A stretch of DNA of 64,000 nt from Posidonia oceanica (GCA_037176725.1 JAZBRS010000060.1:55084001-55148000); one strand, 5' to 3'; positions 1-12,080 are shown, numbered from the stretch's first letter. Program-made: numbers and translations. The notes: generated from the letters alone by a model not told the origin.

Positions 1-1850
1 CACTTCGTAGGTTCGAGACGGGCCTTTTGATTAGGAGTCCCTCGAGATTGTGATCAGGGGTGTGCAGCCCACTGTCGGGGCTCTACTCAACATTCAACCT
101 GTCACAACCTTCACCACACTGATTCGGGCTGGCACCCACGTGGAGAGTTCACTACGGAGTGGCAACTTCCCAGCACTCTCTGCGTTTTCCAAGCAGGCCA
201 CCACCAACAGCAACAGCAACAACACCAGCAGCAACAGCAGTGGTACCACCAGCAGCCGGCCCAAGAAGGACTCGCCAAAACCTACTGTTGCCTACATCGA
301 CCCCGCGTCTGTGCCTACTCAGCTGGTGGTTCGGCCTCCCCCGAATCAAGTAGTACATGCACCAGCATCTAGAGCACCCCCTACACCACAAATCTCTACC
401 ACCGCCCAACCGGTGTACCCTGCCGCACCAATCCGGCAAGCGCAGCCCCAGGGGCAAAGGCGACCACGGTGTCAATTCACCCCACTGGTGGAGCCGTTAT
501 GTGCGGTCCTCCCCAAGCTTATGACATTTCTAGGGATTCTGATTATTCCTCTTATCATTGGCTCGGTCACTTTCGATGTGGAGTTCTACATTGTGGACTT
601 GGAGCCTAACTTTAACTTCCTGCTTGGGCGCCCTTAGCTGCACAAGCATCAGGTCATCCCCTCAACCCTCCACTGCATGATCAAGTTTCGCCACGGCGAC
701 GATGTTATCGTTGTAATGGTGGAAAACTTCGAGAAGGAGCAGATCGAGGCGGTTGCACCTATCTCTTCGCATACTATCCCTTTTGACCCTGAACTTTCAG
801 CTGCTTTGTACTGAGTTAATCGGTGTGAGTCGGTTAGCTTTGTACCTGATCTTGAACGTGTCAACACCTTGGCCGTTCACAATAACCCCTTTCGGATGGT
901 CGAAAACGTCTGTCACAGGTGGGGCTATGTCAAGGGAACACCGCTCGGGCGATATGGCCAGGGAATCGCTGAGCCGATCAGAGCAATAGAGCGAAGAGAC
1001 TCAGAAGGTCTTGGATATGACCTACAGTCTAGCAAAGGTAGATGCATGCAGCCTACGGATCAGCTGGCTATCCCGCAGGACCTCACTAACTTCACCAGTG
1101 CAGGTATCCTAGATTCAAGCGACAGTAAGGCCCCAGCGCAGCCGGTGTCATGCCCAAGCTCTCAACTGTCGGAGGAAGAATGTGTCTGCATCGAGGACTA
1201 CTACTCAGATGAGGAGGAGTCTGGCATAGTCGAGGCAGCCCCAACCAGCAGCAAGGATCAGCTCAACGTGACTACGTCCTGGTTAGTTTGCTTGGCACTC
1301 ACTAATGAAGCAGCAGAATTGGCAAACCTTGGGGCGAGGCTGACAATTTTCCCTCTTCCTGCAGTATCACCAAAGTCACCAACAGTCGTAGCCACAGCGC
1401 CAGAATCAAAGGTACACCCTTCGGCATTATCCAGCAGTCAGCCTGTGGCCGCAGTTGCACCAGCATGGAAATCACTTTCTCTGGTGGCACAGTCAACCGG
1501 ATCAGGTGACAGCGTGACTCAGCCCGGATCATTGACAACGCCACAAGCAAGCCAGACGGCTTTGTCAGGCACACCACTGTCAGCCTCAGTAGATCTTGCT
1601 ATGCAGAAGATCCTCGCCGCTGCTACCGGGAGACCACCACTGTCACCCACGGGCACCAGTGCTTCATCCCCAAGCATGGCGGCCCAACCATTAGCCCCTC
1701 AGAAGAGCAGTTGTGCCTCCCCGCCAGCAGTAGCAAAACAGATACCCCAAGCAGCAGAAAATCCAGTAGTCGAGCCAAGGTCGGCCGCAAGCCCGGCAGT
1801 CGCTTACTACATCGACTCACCCTCGAATGAGGAGCAGGAGCGGCTGCAGA
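1..1850 (+). pseudogene. Element A gag-protease remnant and start of the linker
   Basis: The frame starts inside the gag capsid region; the residues around 40-180 match the late gag of elements B and C (for example SLRSGNFPALSAF). An in-frame TAG is already present at 32-34. Near position 520 the sequence jumps from the proline-rich region after gag (VLPK) directly to the end of the protease region (LGILIIPL). About 1.4-1.5 kb is therefore missing relative to element C, including the zinc knuckle and the VDNGSG protease site. More stops follow at 635-637 and about 812. From about 869 to 1850 the frame encodes the low-complexity Ser/Pro/Ala-rich linker between protease and RT. A frameshift near 1830-1850 moves the coding frame. 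No functional Gag or protease can come from this copy. Confidence 0.88.
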
Positions 1851-2958
1851 CGCTCAGATCGACTTCTCAACGGGGGACTTGGAGCAGTTATTCCAAGAGC
1901 AGCTCACGTCGCTGGCGAAAGACGTGGCAGAGCATGAGACAGCACAGAAGAAGGGGAAGGCCGTGGCCGCAGATCCCTCTATCATGGTTCTAGAGGAAGA
2001 TCTAACGCACGAGGCACCCGTCAGACCAGATGAGTTGATCACCCTACAGCCAGGGGGTGAGTCTAGATGGTTCGTGCAACGTATGCCACACTTAGATAAT
2101 GCAGCAGGCGGCAGTACCCTGACCAACTGCCTGCCTGATGTATCCTTGGCAAGCACACCAGAGCATGCAGAGGAAGTGACAGCACAGCAGATACCAGCAG
2201 CATCAGCACTACAAGTAGCACCAATGGCACAACAAGTAGTAACAGTACAACATGCACCAGCAGTAGAGCAACATGCAGTACAACATGCCCCAGTAGCAGA
2301 GCAACATGCAATACAACATGCACCAGTAGCAGAGCAACATGCAGTACAACATGCACCAGTAGCAGTAGAGCAACATGCACCCGTAGTAGAGCAACATGCA
2401 CCCGTAGTAGTACAACATGCACCCGCAGTAGAGCAACATGCAGCAAAAGTAAAGCAACATGCATAGGCAGTAGAAGAGCAACATGCACCAGTAGTAGTAC
2501 AACATGCACCTGCAGTAGAGAAACATGCAGCAGTAGTAGTACAACATGCACCCGCAGTAGAGCAACATGCAGCAAAAGTAGAGCAACATGCACCCACAGT
2601 AGAGCAACATGCACCTGCAGTAGAGCAACATGCAGCAGTAGTAGAGCAACATGCACCAGTAGTAGTACAACATGCACTAACGGCAGTACAGCATGCATCG
2701 GCAGCGGCACAACATGCACAAGTAGAAATACAGTAGGCACCAGCCGCACAGCAACAAGCAGTAGCATATGCAACCCCCCCACAGGCAGCAGCAGCACAAC
2801 TAGTTTCAGCACATGCAGTAGCAGTACAGTTAGCCTTAGTACAGACAGCAGCAGCAGAATTAATAGAGCCAACAGTAGAGTCAGAGCAGGCAAAACCAGC
2901 TGAGGAGCTTGCCAGGACAGAGGTCGCGTGCCGAGGGTATAAAAACACTCGGGTAAGC
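1851..2958 (+). pseudogene. Element A protease-RT linker, expanded
   Basis: After the frameshift the frame resumes with DLEQLFQEQ, matching the linker before RT in elements B and C. The linker is normally a Ser/Ala/Glu-rich unstructured stretch. Here it contains a long internal tandem array (listed separately) encoding repeated V-E-Q-H-A and V-V-Q-H-A-P units. Stops occur in the array (about 2464 and 2734). The frame resumes the conserved segment RGYKNTRVSVTILKRHQG near 2935, which leads into RT. The antisense reading of the array is open and cysteine-rich, but that is a shadow of the repeat. Confidence 0.8.
2226..2745 (+). repeat. 15-18 bp coding minisatellite in element A linker
   Basis: Units such as GTAGAGCAACATGCA (15 bp) and GTAGTACAACATGCACC (17-18 bp) are repeated roughly thirty times. 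Because units are mostly multiples of three, the + strand frame reads VEQHA/VVQHAP for most of the array. Elements B and C have no such array at the equivalent place; they have short diverged VE/SA-rich text. The array is therefore an expansion specific to this copy or its subfamily. Confidence 0.9.
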
Positions 2959-4662
2959 GTGACCATCCTGAAGCGTCACCAGGGCCAAGCAGCAGAACAC
3001 TTGCACTCCTTCGATATCTCAGATCCCACCTTTGAGAAGGAGATCCTCTCGGGGCTTATTGCATATGGAGAGGCGGATGATGCAGGTGAAGATGAGAATG
3101 AAGAACCATCGCCTGAGTTCTGGCCCCACGACGAGGATTCGGAAGGCCCCAACCAACATGTCAAAGAGGAGACAGAGGTTGTCAGCATTAGCACAGCAGA
3201 AGAAGCCAGAGAGGTCTGCGTTAACGCCCTTCTATCGCCCCAGGCTAGAGTAGAATTCATCGCATTCTTGAAGGAGTATGCGGATGTCTTCGCCTAGAGC
3301 TATGAGGATATGGTTGGTCTCGACATTGAGATAGTTGTGCACAACCTACCTTTGGACCCAGACGCAAGGCTAGTAAAGCAGAAGCTAAGGCGATGGCGAC
3401 CGTAGTCGCTACTTATGATCAAAGAAGAGATCATGAAGTAGCACAATGTTAACTTCCTCAAAGTCGTCCTTTACCCTGAGTGGCTTGCAAATGTCGTCCC
3501 AGTGCCCAAAAAAGATGGACGAGTCCGCATGTGCATCGACTATCGGGACCTGAACAAGGCAAGTCCCAAGGATGATTTTCCATTGCCGCACATTAACATC
3601 CTAGTCGATAACACTGCACGGCACAAAATGCTTTCTTTCATGGATGGCTTCTCTAGCTACAATCAGATTAGAATGGCAGAAGAGGATATGGAGAAAACAT
3701 CATTCATCACCCCTTGGGGTGTCTTCTGCTACCAAGTTATGCCATTTGGGCTGAAAAATGCTGGCGCAACCTATCAGAGGGCCATGACTGCACTTTTCCA
3801 TGACCTCATGCACCAAGAAGTTGAGGTATACGTGGATGACATGATTGCCAAAACCAAAGAGCCTAAAGATCACCTTGCCTACTTAAGGAAGCTCTTTGAC
3901 CGCTTGCGAAAGTACAAGCTACGCCTTAACCCTAGTAAATGCGTATTCAGGGTATCTTCTGGCAAGCTCCTGGGCTACATTGTTAGCCAGAGAGGGATTG
4001 AAGTGGACCCGATGAAAGTAAAAGCCATCGTGGACAAGCCATCCCCCAAGATAGAGAAAGAAGTCCGAGGCCTGCTCAGACGCCTACAGTATATCAGTCG
4101 GTTCATTGTGCAGCTCACGCCTATATGCGAACCGATCTTCAAGCTCCTGAAGAAGAATGCACAGATTAACTGGAGCGAGGAGTGCCAAGCTACCATTGAC
4201 AAGATCAAGCAGCTTCTGATCAAGCCTCTTGTGTTGGTCCCACCAACGCCGAGGAGACCTCTGCTTCTCTACCTCTCTACCACCCAGCATTCCATGGGCG
4301 CCATCTTGGACCAGCATGATGAATCTGGTAGAAAGGAGCACGCAATTTATTACCTGAGCAAGAAATTCAATGATTGCGAAGCCAGGTATAGCACAATGGA
4401 GAAGACCTACTTATCCCTCTTCTGGGCTGCACAGAAGCTGAGGCACTACATGATGGCATTACCCGTCCGGCTCCTATGCCGACATGACCCCAACAAGTTC
4501 CTCTTCCAGAAGCCAGCAATGGTAGGTAGATGCGTCAAGTGGCAGGTACTGTTGTCTCAGTACGACATCACCTTTGTCACACAGCGAGCCATGAAGGGCC
4601 AAGCCATGGCGGATCACCTTGTAGACTTTCCTTTGCCTGAATACCAGCCTCTCCAGACATAG
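2959..4662 (+). pseudogene. Element A reverse transcriptase and first RNase H
   Basis: The RT domain starts near 3270 (EYADVFA) and is clear from 3478 on: VPVPKKDGR, IDYRDLNKA, FPLPHI, TPWGVF, MPFGLKNAGATYQ, and the catalytic YVDD at 3829-3840. It is followed by the degenerate gypsy-type RNase H (YLSTTQHSMGA, YYLSKKF). Stops interrupt the frame at 3295-3297, about 3403-3405, about 3436 and 4660-4662; several correspond to Trp or Gln codons in the relatives, consistent with C-to-T decay. The catalytic motifs survive but the frame is not translatable as one product. Confidence 0.93.
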
Positions 4663-4689
4663 TTCTCAGATGAGGACATTCTCTTTGCA

Positions 4690-5306
4690 ATGGAAGACTC
4701 TAAGGAGGACCCTGAAGACTTAGAGCATTGGCAGTTGTACTTTGATGGCACTGTCAACAAGAAGGGTCGAGGCATAGGCACAGTGCTGACCACGCCGCAG
4801 GGGCAGATGATCCCCTTCGCAAGGAAGTTGACCTTCAAATGCACTAATAATGAAGCAGAATATGAAGCATGCATTCTGGGATTGAAGGTCGCGCTCGAGC
4901 ATGAGGCGCAGAAGCTGCATGTGCACGGCGATGCCATGCTAGTGATTTCCCAAGTGAATGGCGATTGGAGAACAAAAGATCCAAAGCTTGTGCCATATCA
5001 CGAACACCTGCTGAAGCTGATAGAACAATTTGCAAGCATCCGCTTCTCGTATATGAACAGAGCAAGGAACACATATGCAGATGCGCTAGCAACCTTGGCA
5101 TCCTGGCACAGTATACCTAAAGACCGAGCGGTGGAGGTATCAGTTACATGCATGGAACAGCCTGCGCCTTGCATGAGCATAGAGGAGGCAGATCCGGTAG
5201 AAGAGAAGCCTTGGTATTGTGACATCAAAGCCTTCTTGGAGTCTGGCAGCCACCTGCCTGGCACCTCAGCAGCAGATAGAAGAACTTTGGCGCGTCTGGC
5301 ATCAAA
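4690..5306 (+). pseudogene. Element A archaeal-type RNase H (aRNH), 3' cut by element B
   Basis: This is the second RNase H domain that marks the Tat/Ogre lineage. LYFDGT supplies the first Asp, NNEAEYEA the Glu pair, HGDAML the next Asp and YADALA the last Asp. All acidic positions are present. The domain continues into the aRNH-integrase connector (LASKYV) and is broken at 5311 by element B. The connector resumes at 60104 as LGEAQLYRRSY, which fixes the insertion point exactly. Confidence 0.92.
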
Positions 5307-5311
5307 GTATG
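5307..5311. repeat. Target-site duplication of element B, left copy (GTATG)
   Basis: GTATG directly precedes the LTR terminus TGTAGTAATCCC at 5312 and is repeated at 60099-60103 directly after the other LTR terminus (TGTCAACA). This is the 5-bp duplication expected of gypsy integrases. Confidence 0.97.
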
Positions 5312-6020
5312 TGTAGTAATCCCGGTGTTCAGATCATCCATGCACATTGCCAAAAGCTCGCGTGCACCGATCGGAATTAGGCTCACTATAAGCGGCTATG
5401 TCCGAGGAGGAAGGCTCAACTCGAAAACACTTGAAACAGAGGAGAAAAGATAAGAAAAGGAGAAGATAAGACAATTCAGAGTCGCCACCGTGTCTATTAT
5501 CGGGAGACAAGGAAAATCGGAGGAAATGCGTGGATTAACACGCAAAACCAAGCAAAGGATGCAATGTAAAGCAATGCGAAAGAAAACAAATGCAAATGAG
5601 TGCAAATGATATGACTCATGCCTAGGATAAGGGCAATATGGTTATTACGGGCCAAAAGACTGGGCAAGGACTCTTGTTACGTGCAGGGAAGGAGTTAGGC
5701 ACCCCTAACACGCCCGAGAATTGGTCTTTCTAGGCTTACGCTCGCATACGCAGGGAAATGCAGGTTTGAATGCCTAAGTGCCGATGAATGCCTAAATGGA
5801 TGCTCAAAGGTGTGCTCTAAGTGGTGGAATGCAATGCAAGGAAGTAAACGTGCAGTCTAAGTGCTCAGCAACGCTGTCTGTGTTCCGAACCAGGTGAACC
5901 CTAGTTCGTGAGAACTCCAGGCAGTAAGCATCACTGCCCTATATGCAAATGCAAGCGGAAAAGCAAAACGGCGGTAAAACCAAGCAATGCGAGCGACATG
6001 CAAGAGAAAATAGCATAAAA

Positions 6021-6196
6021 CATGCAAAACAATGCGAGAAACAGGAGCGGCACACGAAACGGTGCAAGAAAACAAGATCGGCATGCAAAACGGTGCGAGA
6101 AAACAAAGCAACACGCAAAACGGTGTAGAAAACAAAGCCAGCACGCAAATGGAGCAAGAAACAGAAGCGGCACGCGAAACGGTGCCAAAGCAAGCG
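6021..6196. repeat. 30-bp LTR minisatellite, about 6 units
   Basis: Consensus is near CACGCAAAACGGTGCGAG followed by AAACAAAGCCAG. About six units are present here against about ten in the other LTR of the same element (54800-55096). The 30-bp period leaves an open frame through the array on both strands, so long apparent ORFs here are not evidence of a gene. Confidence 0.88.
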
Positions 6197-6312
6197 AAAT
6201 AAAACATCGATAAAGCCATGCAGATGCAGAAGCAAAGAGGAAGAGCAAGAGAAGCAATGGGGAGGCAAACGATGCAAGTGTAAGAACAAGCGCCGCTTAA
6301 AGACCACGCAAT

Positions 6313-6317
6313 GTAGG
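6313..6317. repeat. Target-site duplication of element C, left copy (GTAGG)
   Basis: GTAGG immediately precedes C's left LTR terminus and is repeated at 34253-34257 after C's right terminus. In the intact right LTR of B the same place (about 55211) has one GTAGG, which confirms the empty-site structure. Confidence 0.97.
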
Positions 6318-7002
6318 TGTAGTAATCCCGATCGGAATCAGGCTCACTATTAGCGGCGATTGGATCCGAGGAAGAGGCTCAACTCGAAAACACTTAAAAT
6401 CGAGGAGAAAAAGGAAAGATAAGACAAATCAGAGTCGCCACCACGTCTATTAACGGAAGACGAGGAAAACCGGGGTAATGCGTGAATTAACGCGCAAAAC
6501 CGAGCAATAAATGCAAAGCAAAGCAATGCAAAGGAAAACAAATGCAAGCAAATGCAAATGAGATGACTCTAGCCTAGGATAAGGGCAGTACGGTCATTGC
6601 GGGCCAAAAGACAGGGTAAGGACTCCTGTTACGCGCGGGGAAGGTGTTAGGCACCCCCGACACGCCCGAGAATCGGTCTTTCTAGGCTTACGCTCGCATA
6701 CGCAGGGAAATGCAGGGTTGAATGCCTATGTGCCTATGAATGCCTAAATGAGTGCTCAAGGTATGCTCTAAGTGGGAAGAAACAAAGCAGGGAAGTAAAC
6801 GTGCTCTCTAAGTGCTCAGCTGCGCTGTCTGTGTTCCGAATTAGGCGAAGCCTAGCTCGTGAGAACTCCAGGCAGTAAGCATCACAGCCCTATATGCAAA
6901 TGCAAGCGAGAAAACAAAATAGCGAGAAAGCCATGCAATGCGATCGACATGCAAGGGAAAGCGGCGCAAAACACGCGAAACGAGGCGAGAAATGAGCAAA
7001 CG

Positions 7003-7245
7003 CACGCAAAATGATGCAAAAGAGCGAAAACGGCACGCAAAACGAGCAGAAAACAAGGCAGCACGCAAAACGAGACAAGAGAGCAGGGGGCACCCAAAAC
7101 GAGACAAGAAAACAGAATGGCATGCAGAACAGAGCGAAGGAATAAAACCGGCACGCAAAACGAGCGAGAAAACAGAAGGGCACGCAAAACAGTGCCAAAA
7201 CGAGAGCAGGCACGCGAAACGGTGCCAAAACAGCGAAGCAAAAAC
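7003..7245. repeat. 30-bp LTR minisatellite in C 3' LTR, about 8 units
   Basis: Units begin CACGCAAAACGAG or a close variant, with a period of about 28-31 bp. The same eight units, with four substitutions, occur in the other LTR at about 29160-29402. They are homologous to the arrays in B and D but have their own variant sequence. Confidence 0.85.
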
Positions 7246-8159
7246 CTCGGAAAAGCCATGCAAATGCAAGAATGCAGAAAGAGATTAGAAGAGGCCAAAG
7301 GGGAGTCAAAACAACGTGTGTGTAAGAACAGACGTCGTTTAGGACCACTCAGAGTAGGTGTGAAGACCTACAGAGAGGAGAGTGTGCAAACGGAGGGATT
7401 GCCACCTCTTTGCGATTGTTTCCCACTGAACTGTTCCACGGTGTGTCTCGCATGCTGCCCAAAGCTCGCGACGCGATCGGATCGTGGAAAAGGGGGAAGA
7501 AAGTCACATTAAGTGGCAAATCCAGGGAAAACACAACACAAAACACACAGGAATACACAAAACGGAGATTGGAAGATGCAAACAGAAAGGGGAGGCCTTA
7601 TTCTACATGCTCAAAGAGACAGAAAACGAAAACAAGGAAAACTGTGCAAACGGCATACAAATGAATGCAATGCAGGGGTTCAGGAGGACATACCTGGAGA
7701 TCCGGGAGCCTGATTTGAAATCTGTCTGGTCCGTGCTGAAGAGCGCCTCGCTGCGGTCGCCTGGGCAGCTTACTTGAGAAGATCCGACGGCCGGATTGAG
7801 AGATATCGCAGCTCCAAGGCAGAAGGGCCAGAACAGGGGAGAAGAATAGATCTAGGAGTTCAGGAGGTCCTAGGGATGTGCAAAAGGTTCTCCCAGGTGA
7901 AAGGGAGCTAAAGATGCTTGGTGTGTGCAAGAAGATGCTGAAATGCAAGACTAGATGAGTGCAGGATGCATGCAAAAGCAAGAAAAAGTAAAGAAAAGAA
8001 ACTGGGAAAAACCAGGATTTCAGAAGGCATTTTGAAAAAGAAAGGGGCTAAAAATGCAAATTTCCCAAAAAACAGGGGTCCATGGAAAAGGATTTTGAAA
8101 ACAGGGGAAGACAGAGGTCTATTTGGCAAAAAAACTAGGCTCAAAAGGTTGTTTTGAAA

Positions 8160-8840
8160 AAGGGTACGCTTTGAAAGGGGTTTTTAAAAGCAGAAATGGA
8201 TCAGAAAGTAATTTCAAGAAAACTAGGGTCTAAAATGCAAATTTTCCAGAAAACAAGGTTCTGGGGAGTCTGGGAATACTGGTGGAGGGTCTGTATGAAG
8301 TTTGGTAGGCATAGGAGCTAAAATGCAGCCTAGGGGCAAAATGGTCTTTTCACATGATTTTTAAAAGATGCAAGGACCTATGTGTGATTTTGAAATTATG
8401 TAGGGGCTGAAAATGCAATTTTATATGGTAAATATGCTCTGAAAATCAGGGAATAGGACCACAGTGCAATTTTTAAGAAGATCAGGGTCAAAAATGCAAT
8501 GTAATAAGCTAAAATGCATGCAGCACAGTTACTATCCATTTAAAATGGACCTAACTGCAAATATGATAAAGCAGAGGGGCAAATATGCAATGCATCAACC
8601 AAAAATAAAAATCAGAACCTAAGTTTCTACAGTGCATGGACCTAAGTGCAAAATCAGAAAAATGCGGGGACTTAGAATGCAATGCAGTATGGTAAAACAT
8701 GAGTAAATAAATGAATTGATTTAGTGCAGGACCTATGTGCAAAAATCGAAAACAGGGGGACTAAACTACAAAATATTACAACAGCACTGCACAGTAAATG
8801 GACTAACTTGCAAATACTGAAAAACATAAACAGATCATGC
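8160..8840. repeat. Degenerate repeated block in C LTR
   Basis: Phrases such as GGACCTATGTG, GGGGCTGAAAATGCAATTTT and CTAAAATGCAA recur at irregular spacing. The block is AT-rich and non-coding on both strands. The other LTR has the same block at about 30317-30997. Element B has a more regular version with a period of about 90-100 bp. Confidence 0.6.
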
Positions 8841-10211
8841 AATTTAGCAAAGTATTTAATTAAAAACCAAGCAGAATAAATGAAATAAGGACTGGAATGT
8901 AAAAATGAAAAAACTTGGGACAGATATGCAATATTTACTTAAAAACTTTAGCCAGGATAAAATAAAAGCACAGTAACTGGTCGACGGCGACGAGTACTGT
9001 AGCAGAGCGCCGGCAGCACTCGTCACCGCCGACAGGGGAGGCTGAGGATGCGCGGGAGGGCGGAGAACCACGTCGGCGATCGTCCGGAGCTTTGGGAACG
9101 GTCCGGAGCTCGCTCTGCTGGCCGGAGTGTCCGGAGGAAGAGCAGCCAGCGCCGGAGAAGGAGGCCTGTCCGGCGAGCTGTTGTGGCGTCCAGGAGGTTC
9201 AGAGCTTGGTTCTGATTGGCAGAGAAGCAGCAGGGGGAGGAGAGAGAGAAGGGGGAAGCGAGTGGTACCTGTGATCGTGTCCGGAAGGCGCTCCCGACCT
9301 CGGCAGTGTCGGAGGTGGTCGGAGCTCGTCGTCCGGTTGCTGCAGAGGATGCTGGTGGCTCGCGGTGGTCCGGACATCCTCAGGAGGTGCTTCTGGTGCT
9401 TTCTGAACGATCGGACGCGAGCTTCGGTGCTCGAGTGAAGAGTTGGCTTTTTTGGGTTCACAGGCGATAGCCGGAGGCCGGGGGAGGTGTCTGCTGCTCG
9501 TCGGCTCGGATGGAGCCCTCAGGGAGGTTGCTGGGAGTCTGGCGAGCGACGCTGGATGCTTGGAGAGGGGTTCCGGTGCGAGTGGAGGGGAGATTGAGGT
9601 CTGGGTCGATTTCTGCCAGAAACGAGGTCAGGTGTTTGAAGTGGAGTCTGTGATCTATGATGAACGGGCGGGCTTGAAGTCTGGTGCTCTGGAAAGGTGG
9701 AGGTTCAGCGAATCTCTGGGAGGAGTTTGGAGGGAAGTAGTGAGCTGGAGCGGAGGCAATTGTTGAATGGGTTGTGCTGATTTCTGTGGTGATCAGGAGG
9801 TGTTTCAGGGTGGTTTCGGGTGGTGGAAAGGCAGTGGGATGGTGGAAACAGATGGCTGGTTGTTGGGTGAGATTGGGGGGACAACTAGGAGAAGTTTGAA
9901 GGCTGTGAAGGTTGCTGGATTATTGGAAGAGATGGGGGAGGGTCTGCTGGGGATTTCTGAAGGGAAATGAGAGGGGTCTGGGTGGAGATTGCTCTGGAAT
10001 GGAGGGCTCTCTCCGGGATGCCAAGGAGGCTCTTAGACCGCTCTCTCTCACTGCTCTCTCTAGAATTGGAGGATGAAGAGGAAGAAGGAAGAATGGTCTC
10101 TCAGGTGGAGGAAATTGCAATGGAGTCGCTCTGATTCACTCTCTGGTTTCTCTCTGGGTTTGCTTGCACTGATTGCCAACTGAAGACCTATGCTGGTGGA
10201 ACGAACGGGAG

Positions 10212-10218
10212 CTTATAT
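10212..10218 (-). promoter_or_regulatory. Predicted TATA box, C 3' LTR copy
   Basis: The sense strand reads CCCCATATAAGCTCCC. It lies about 1.9 kb from the sense start of the LTR, with GC-rich sequence on its downstream side. Here it is the 3' LTR copy; the one at 32369-32375 would drive the element. Confidence 0.5.
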
Positions 10219-12080
10219 GGGGAGAGACCGGTTGCTGGCGCGCTGCTAATTTTGAATTCAACGGCGGCCACTGCAGCAGAGGAGACGGCGAGGCGACCGA
10301 CTCCAGATTTGGTGCTGAGATGAGGAGACGGCGAGCTACTGTAGATGAAAGGACGGAGCTTCGAATTCAAATGGATGGAGGGAGATCTGTAGCAGCGAGC
10401 TCGCGGGAAGGAAATCCGGTGGAAGCGCGAGGAAGAAGAAGGAAGAAGAAGGAGAAAACGGGCCGGACTGCTGCGGGCCGAGAAAAAGAAATAAAAAAGA
10501 AGGGAAAAGAGAGAAGCAGGCCGACAGGCCCAGTAAGGAAAGGAAAGAAAGAAGGAAAATAAGAAAGAAAGAGGGGGGCAAGAAGGGGAAATAAAATTGG
10601 TAAAAATAAACCAAAAATAAATAAAAATATTAGAAGAGTTGTGCTATAGATTAGGATTTCAATTAGGATTTTTAATGGTTATTTTGAGTTGATTAATGTG
10701 TTTTGGGCTTGATTATGGTTTTAGGGTTTTGATTTTGTTTTTAATTGGTTTTCACTTGATTAAGTATTTGTTAAACCCTTTTTTAAAATTATTTTAAAAT
10801 TATGTTTCCTTTGTGGGATATTTAGAATATTGATTAGGATTTTTTAGGATTTATTTTGTATTAATTTAGGGTTGGTTTTATGTTTTTAAGTTGTAGTCTT
10901 CTTAGGGTTTTTCTTTTCTTAAATCTTTTAAGTTATGTTTTAATTTTTATTTATTGGTTATTTCTTGAAGTTTTTAGTTGGATTTTTCTGGTTTGATAGG
11001 GTGTTTTTTAGGCTTTTCAAATGTGTTTTTCTTTTCTTTTTTTTTTAATTAAGTTTTTTACTAGTTTTTCTTATGTTTATTAGGTTAAGTCTTTTGCCCT
11101 TTTTAATTGCTTGTTTTAGTATTTGATTTTTTTAATTCTTCTTTTTGGGTTTGTTTTTTAATTCTTCTGATGGGTTTTTACTTTTGGTGAGTTTTGATTT
11201 TATTTTAGCTTTTTCCTTGATTTTTCAGTGTTTTCTTTTGATTTGTTTTGCATTTTTTAGTTTGCATGTTTGGTTTTCTTTTTAGCTTGCTTAAGTTAAG
11301 TTTAAGTTGTTAATTGCTTGTTTAATATTTTTTAATTATTTTTCTTAGGGTACTGATTTGTTTGTTTTATGTTTTGAGGTTTTGCAGATTTTTGTGGGTT
11401 TTGTGGATTTTTGCAAGAGAGAAAAGGAAAAGAGAAGGAGGAAAGGAATGGAAAAAGAGGGAGGTAAAAGAAAAAAAGATAGGTTGGAGGAAAACGATTT
11501 TTAAAATTCAGAAAAAGGATTAAAAATAAAGTAAAAATAGGGATAAGATAGAGGAGGGATAGAAGCACAGAGGGGGCCCACAGCCAGACCAGAAAAAGGA
11601 TAAGAAAGGGATGAAAAGAGAGATGATAATCAGGAGAGAGAGAGGAGAGAGAAAATGATAATCCCGGAGAGAGAAAAGGATAATTTGGGTGAAAGAGGGT
11701 CTTAATGGTCTTGGAATGGGGTGAGAATTGGTGAGTGGGTAGTCTAGGGTTTGGAGTCTGCGGTCTGAAATTTTGGTTTGATTCTAAGGGGGTTTTGGAG
11801 GGGTTTCGAGGTGTAGAAAAAGGGTAGTTTCTCCTAAGTTTTCTAGGGTTTTCAAGGATGGGTTGGGTTTGGAAATTCCTAGGTTTTTGGGTAGGCTTGT
11901 TGAGTGGATAGTGGTGGGTTCTCCTATGGATTTTGGTTAGGTTTTGAGGTTGGGAAGGGGGGAAAGGTTTAGGTCAAAATGGGCTGATTTTTGGAGGGGA
12001 GAGAGGAGGATTAGGGTTAGGGTTTGGTTGGGGTTTGATCCAGCAGTCACCAAGAGGGCTCCAAGGGTCCAAGCCTGCCA

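Larger units (their letters stand above)
1..5311 (+). mobile_element. Element A, left part: decayed Tat/Ogre-like Ty3/gypsy retrotransposon
   Basis: This is the oldest insertion in the window. It enters the window inside gag and runs on the + strand through protease, RT, RNase H and archaeal-type RNase H, then is cut at 5311 by element B. The reading continues without loss at 60104 after B's right LTR, with a 5-bp duplication (GTATG) on both sides. The copy has in-frame stops, a frameshift near 1830-1850 and an internal gag/protease deletion near 520. Its 5' LTR lies outside the window. Confidence 0.93.
5312..6317 (-). repeat. Element B 3' LTR, distal piece
   Basis: The + strand reading starts TGTAGTAATCCC and matches 54093 onward. 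It ends at 6317 where element C interrupts it; the LTR continues at 34258. It holds a 30-bp minisatellite (6021-6196) with fewer units than the homologous array in the right LTR. In the first 98 aligned bases I count six differences from the right LTR, so this insertion is clearly older than C. Confidence 0.95.

Noticed and set aside
1854..2966. Long antisense frame rich in Cys, Ala and Thr opposite element A's linker
   Set aside because: It is the complement of the GAGCAACATGCA coding array; the + strand frame matches the polyprotein of relatives and the antisense frame does not.
9092..9970. Several + strand ORFs in the GC-rich part of C's LTR
   Set aside because: They are antisense to the element, mutually overlapping, have no recognisable domain, and the B counterparts do not keep the same frame.
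12004..12030. Telomere-like TTAGGGTTAGGGTTT near the end of C's LTR
   Set aside because: Only two to three units, within a G/T-rich stretch found in both LTRs; not a telomere or an interstitial telomeric array.
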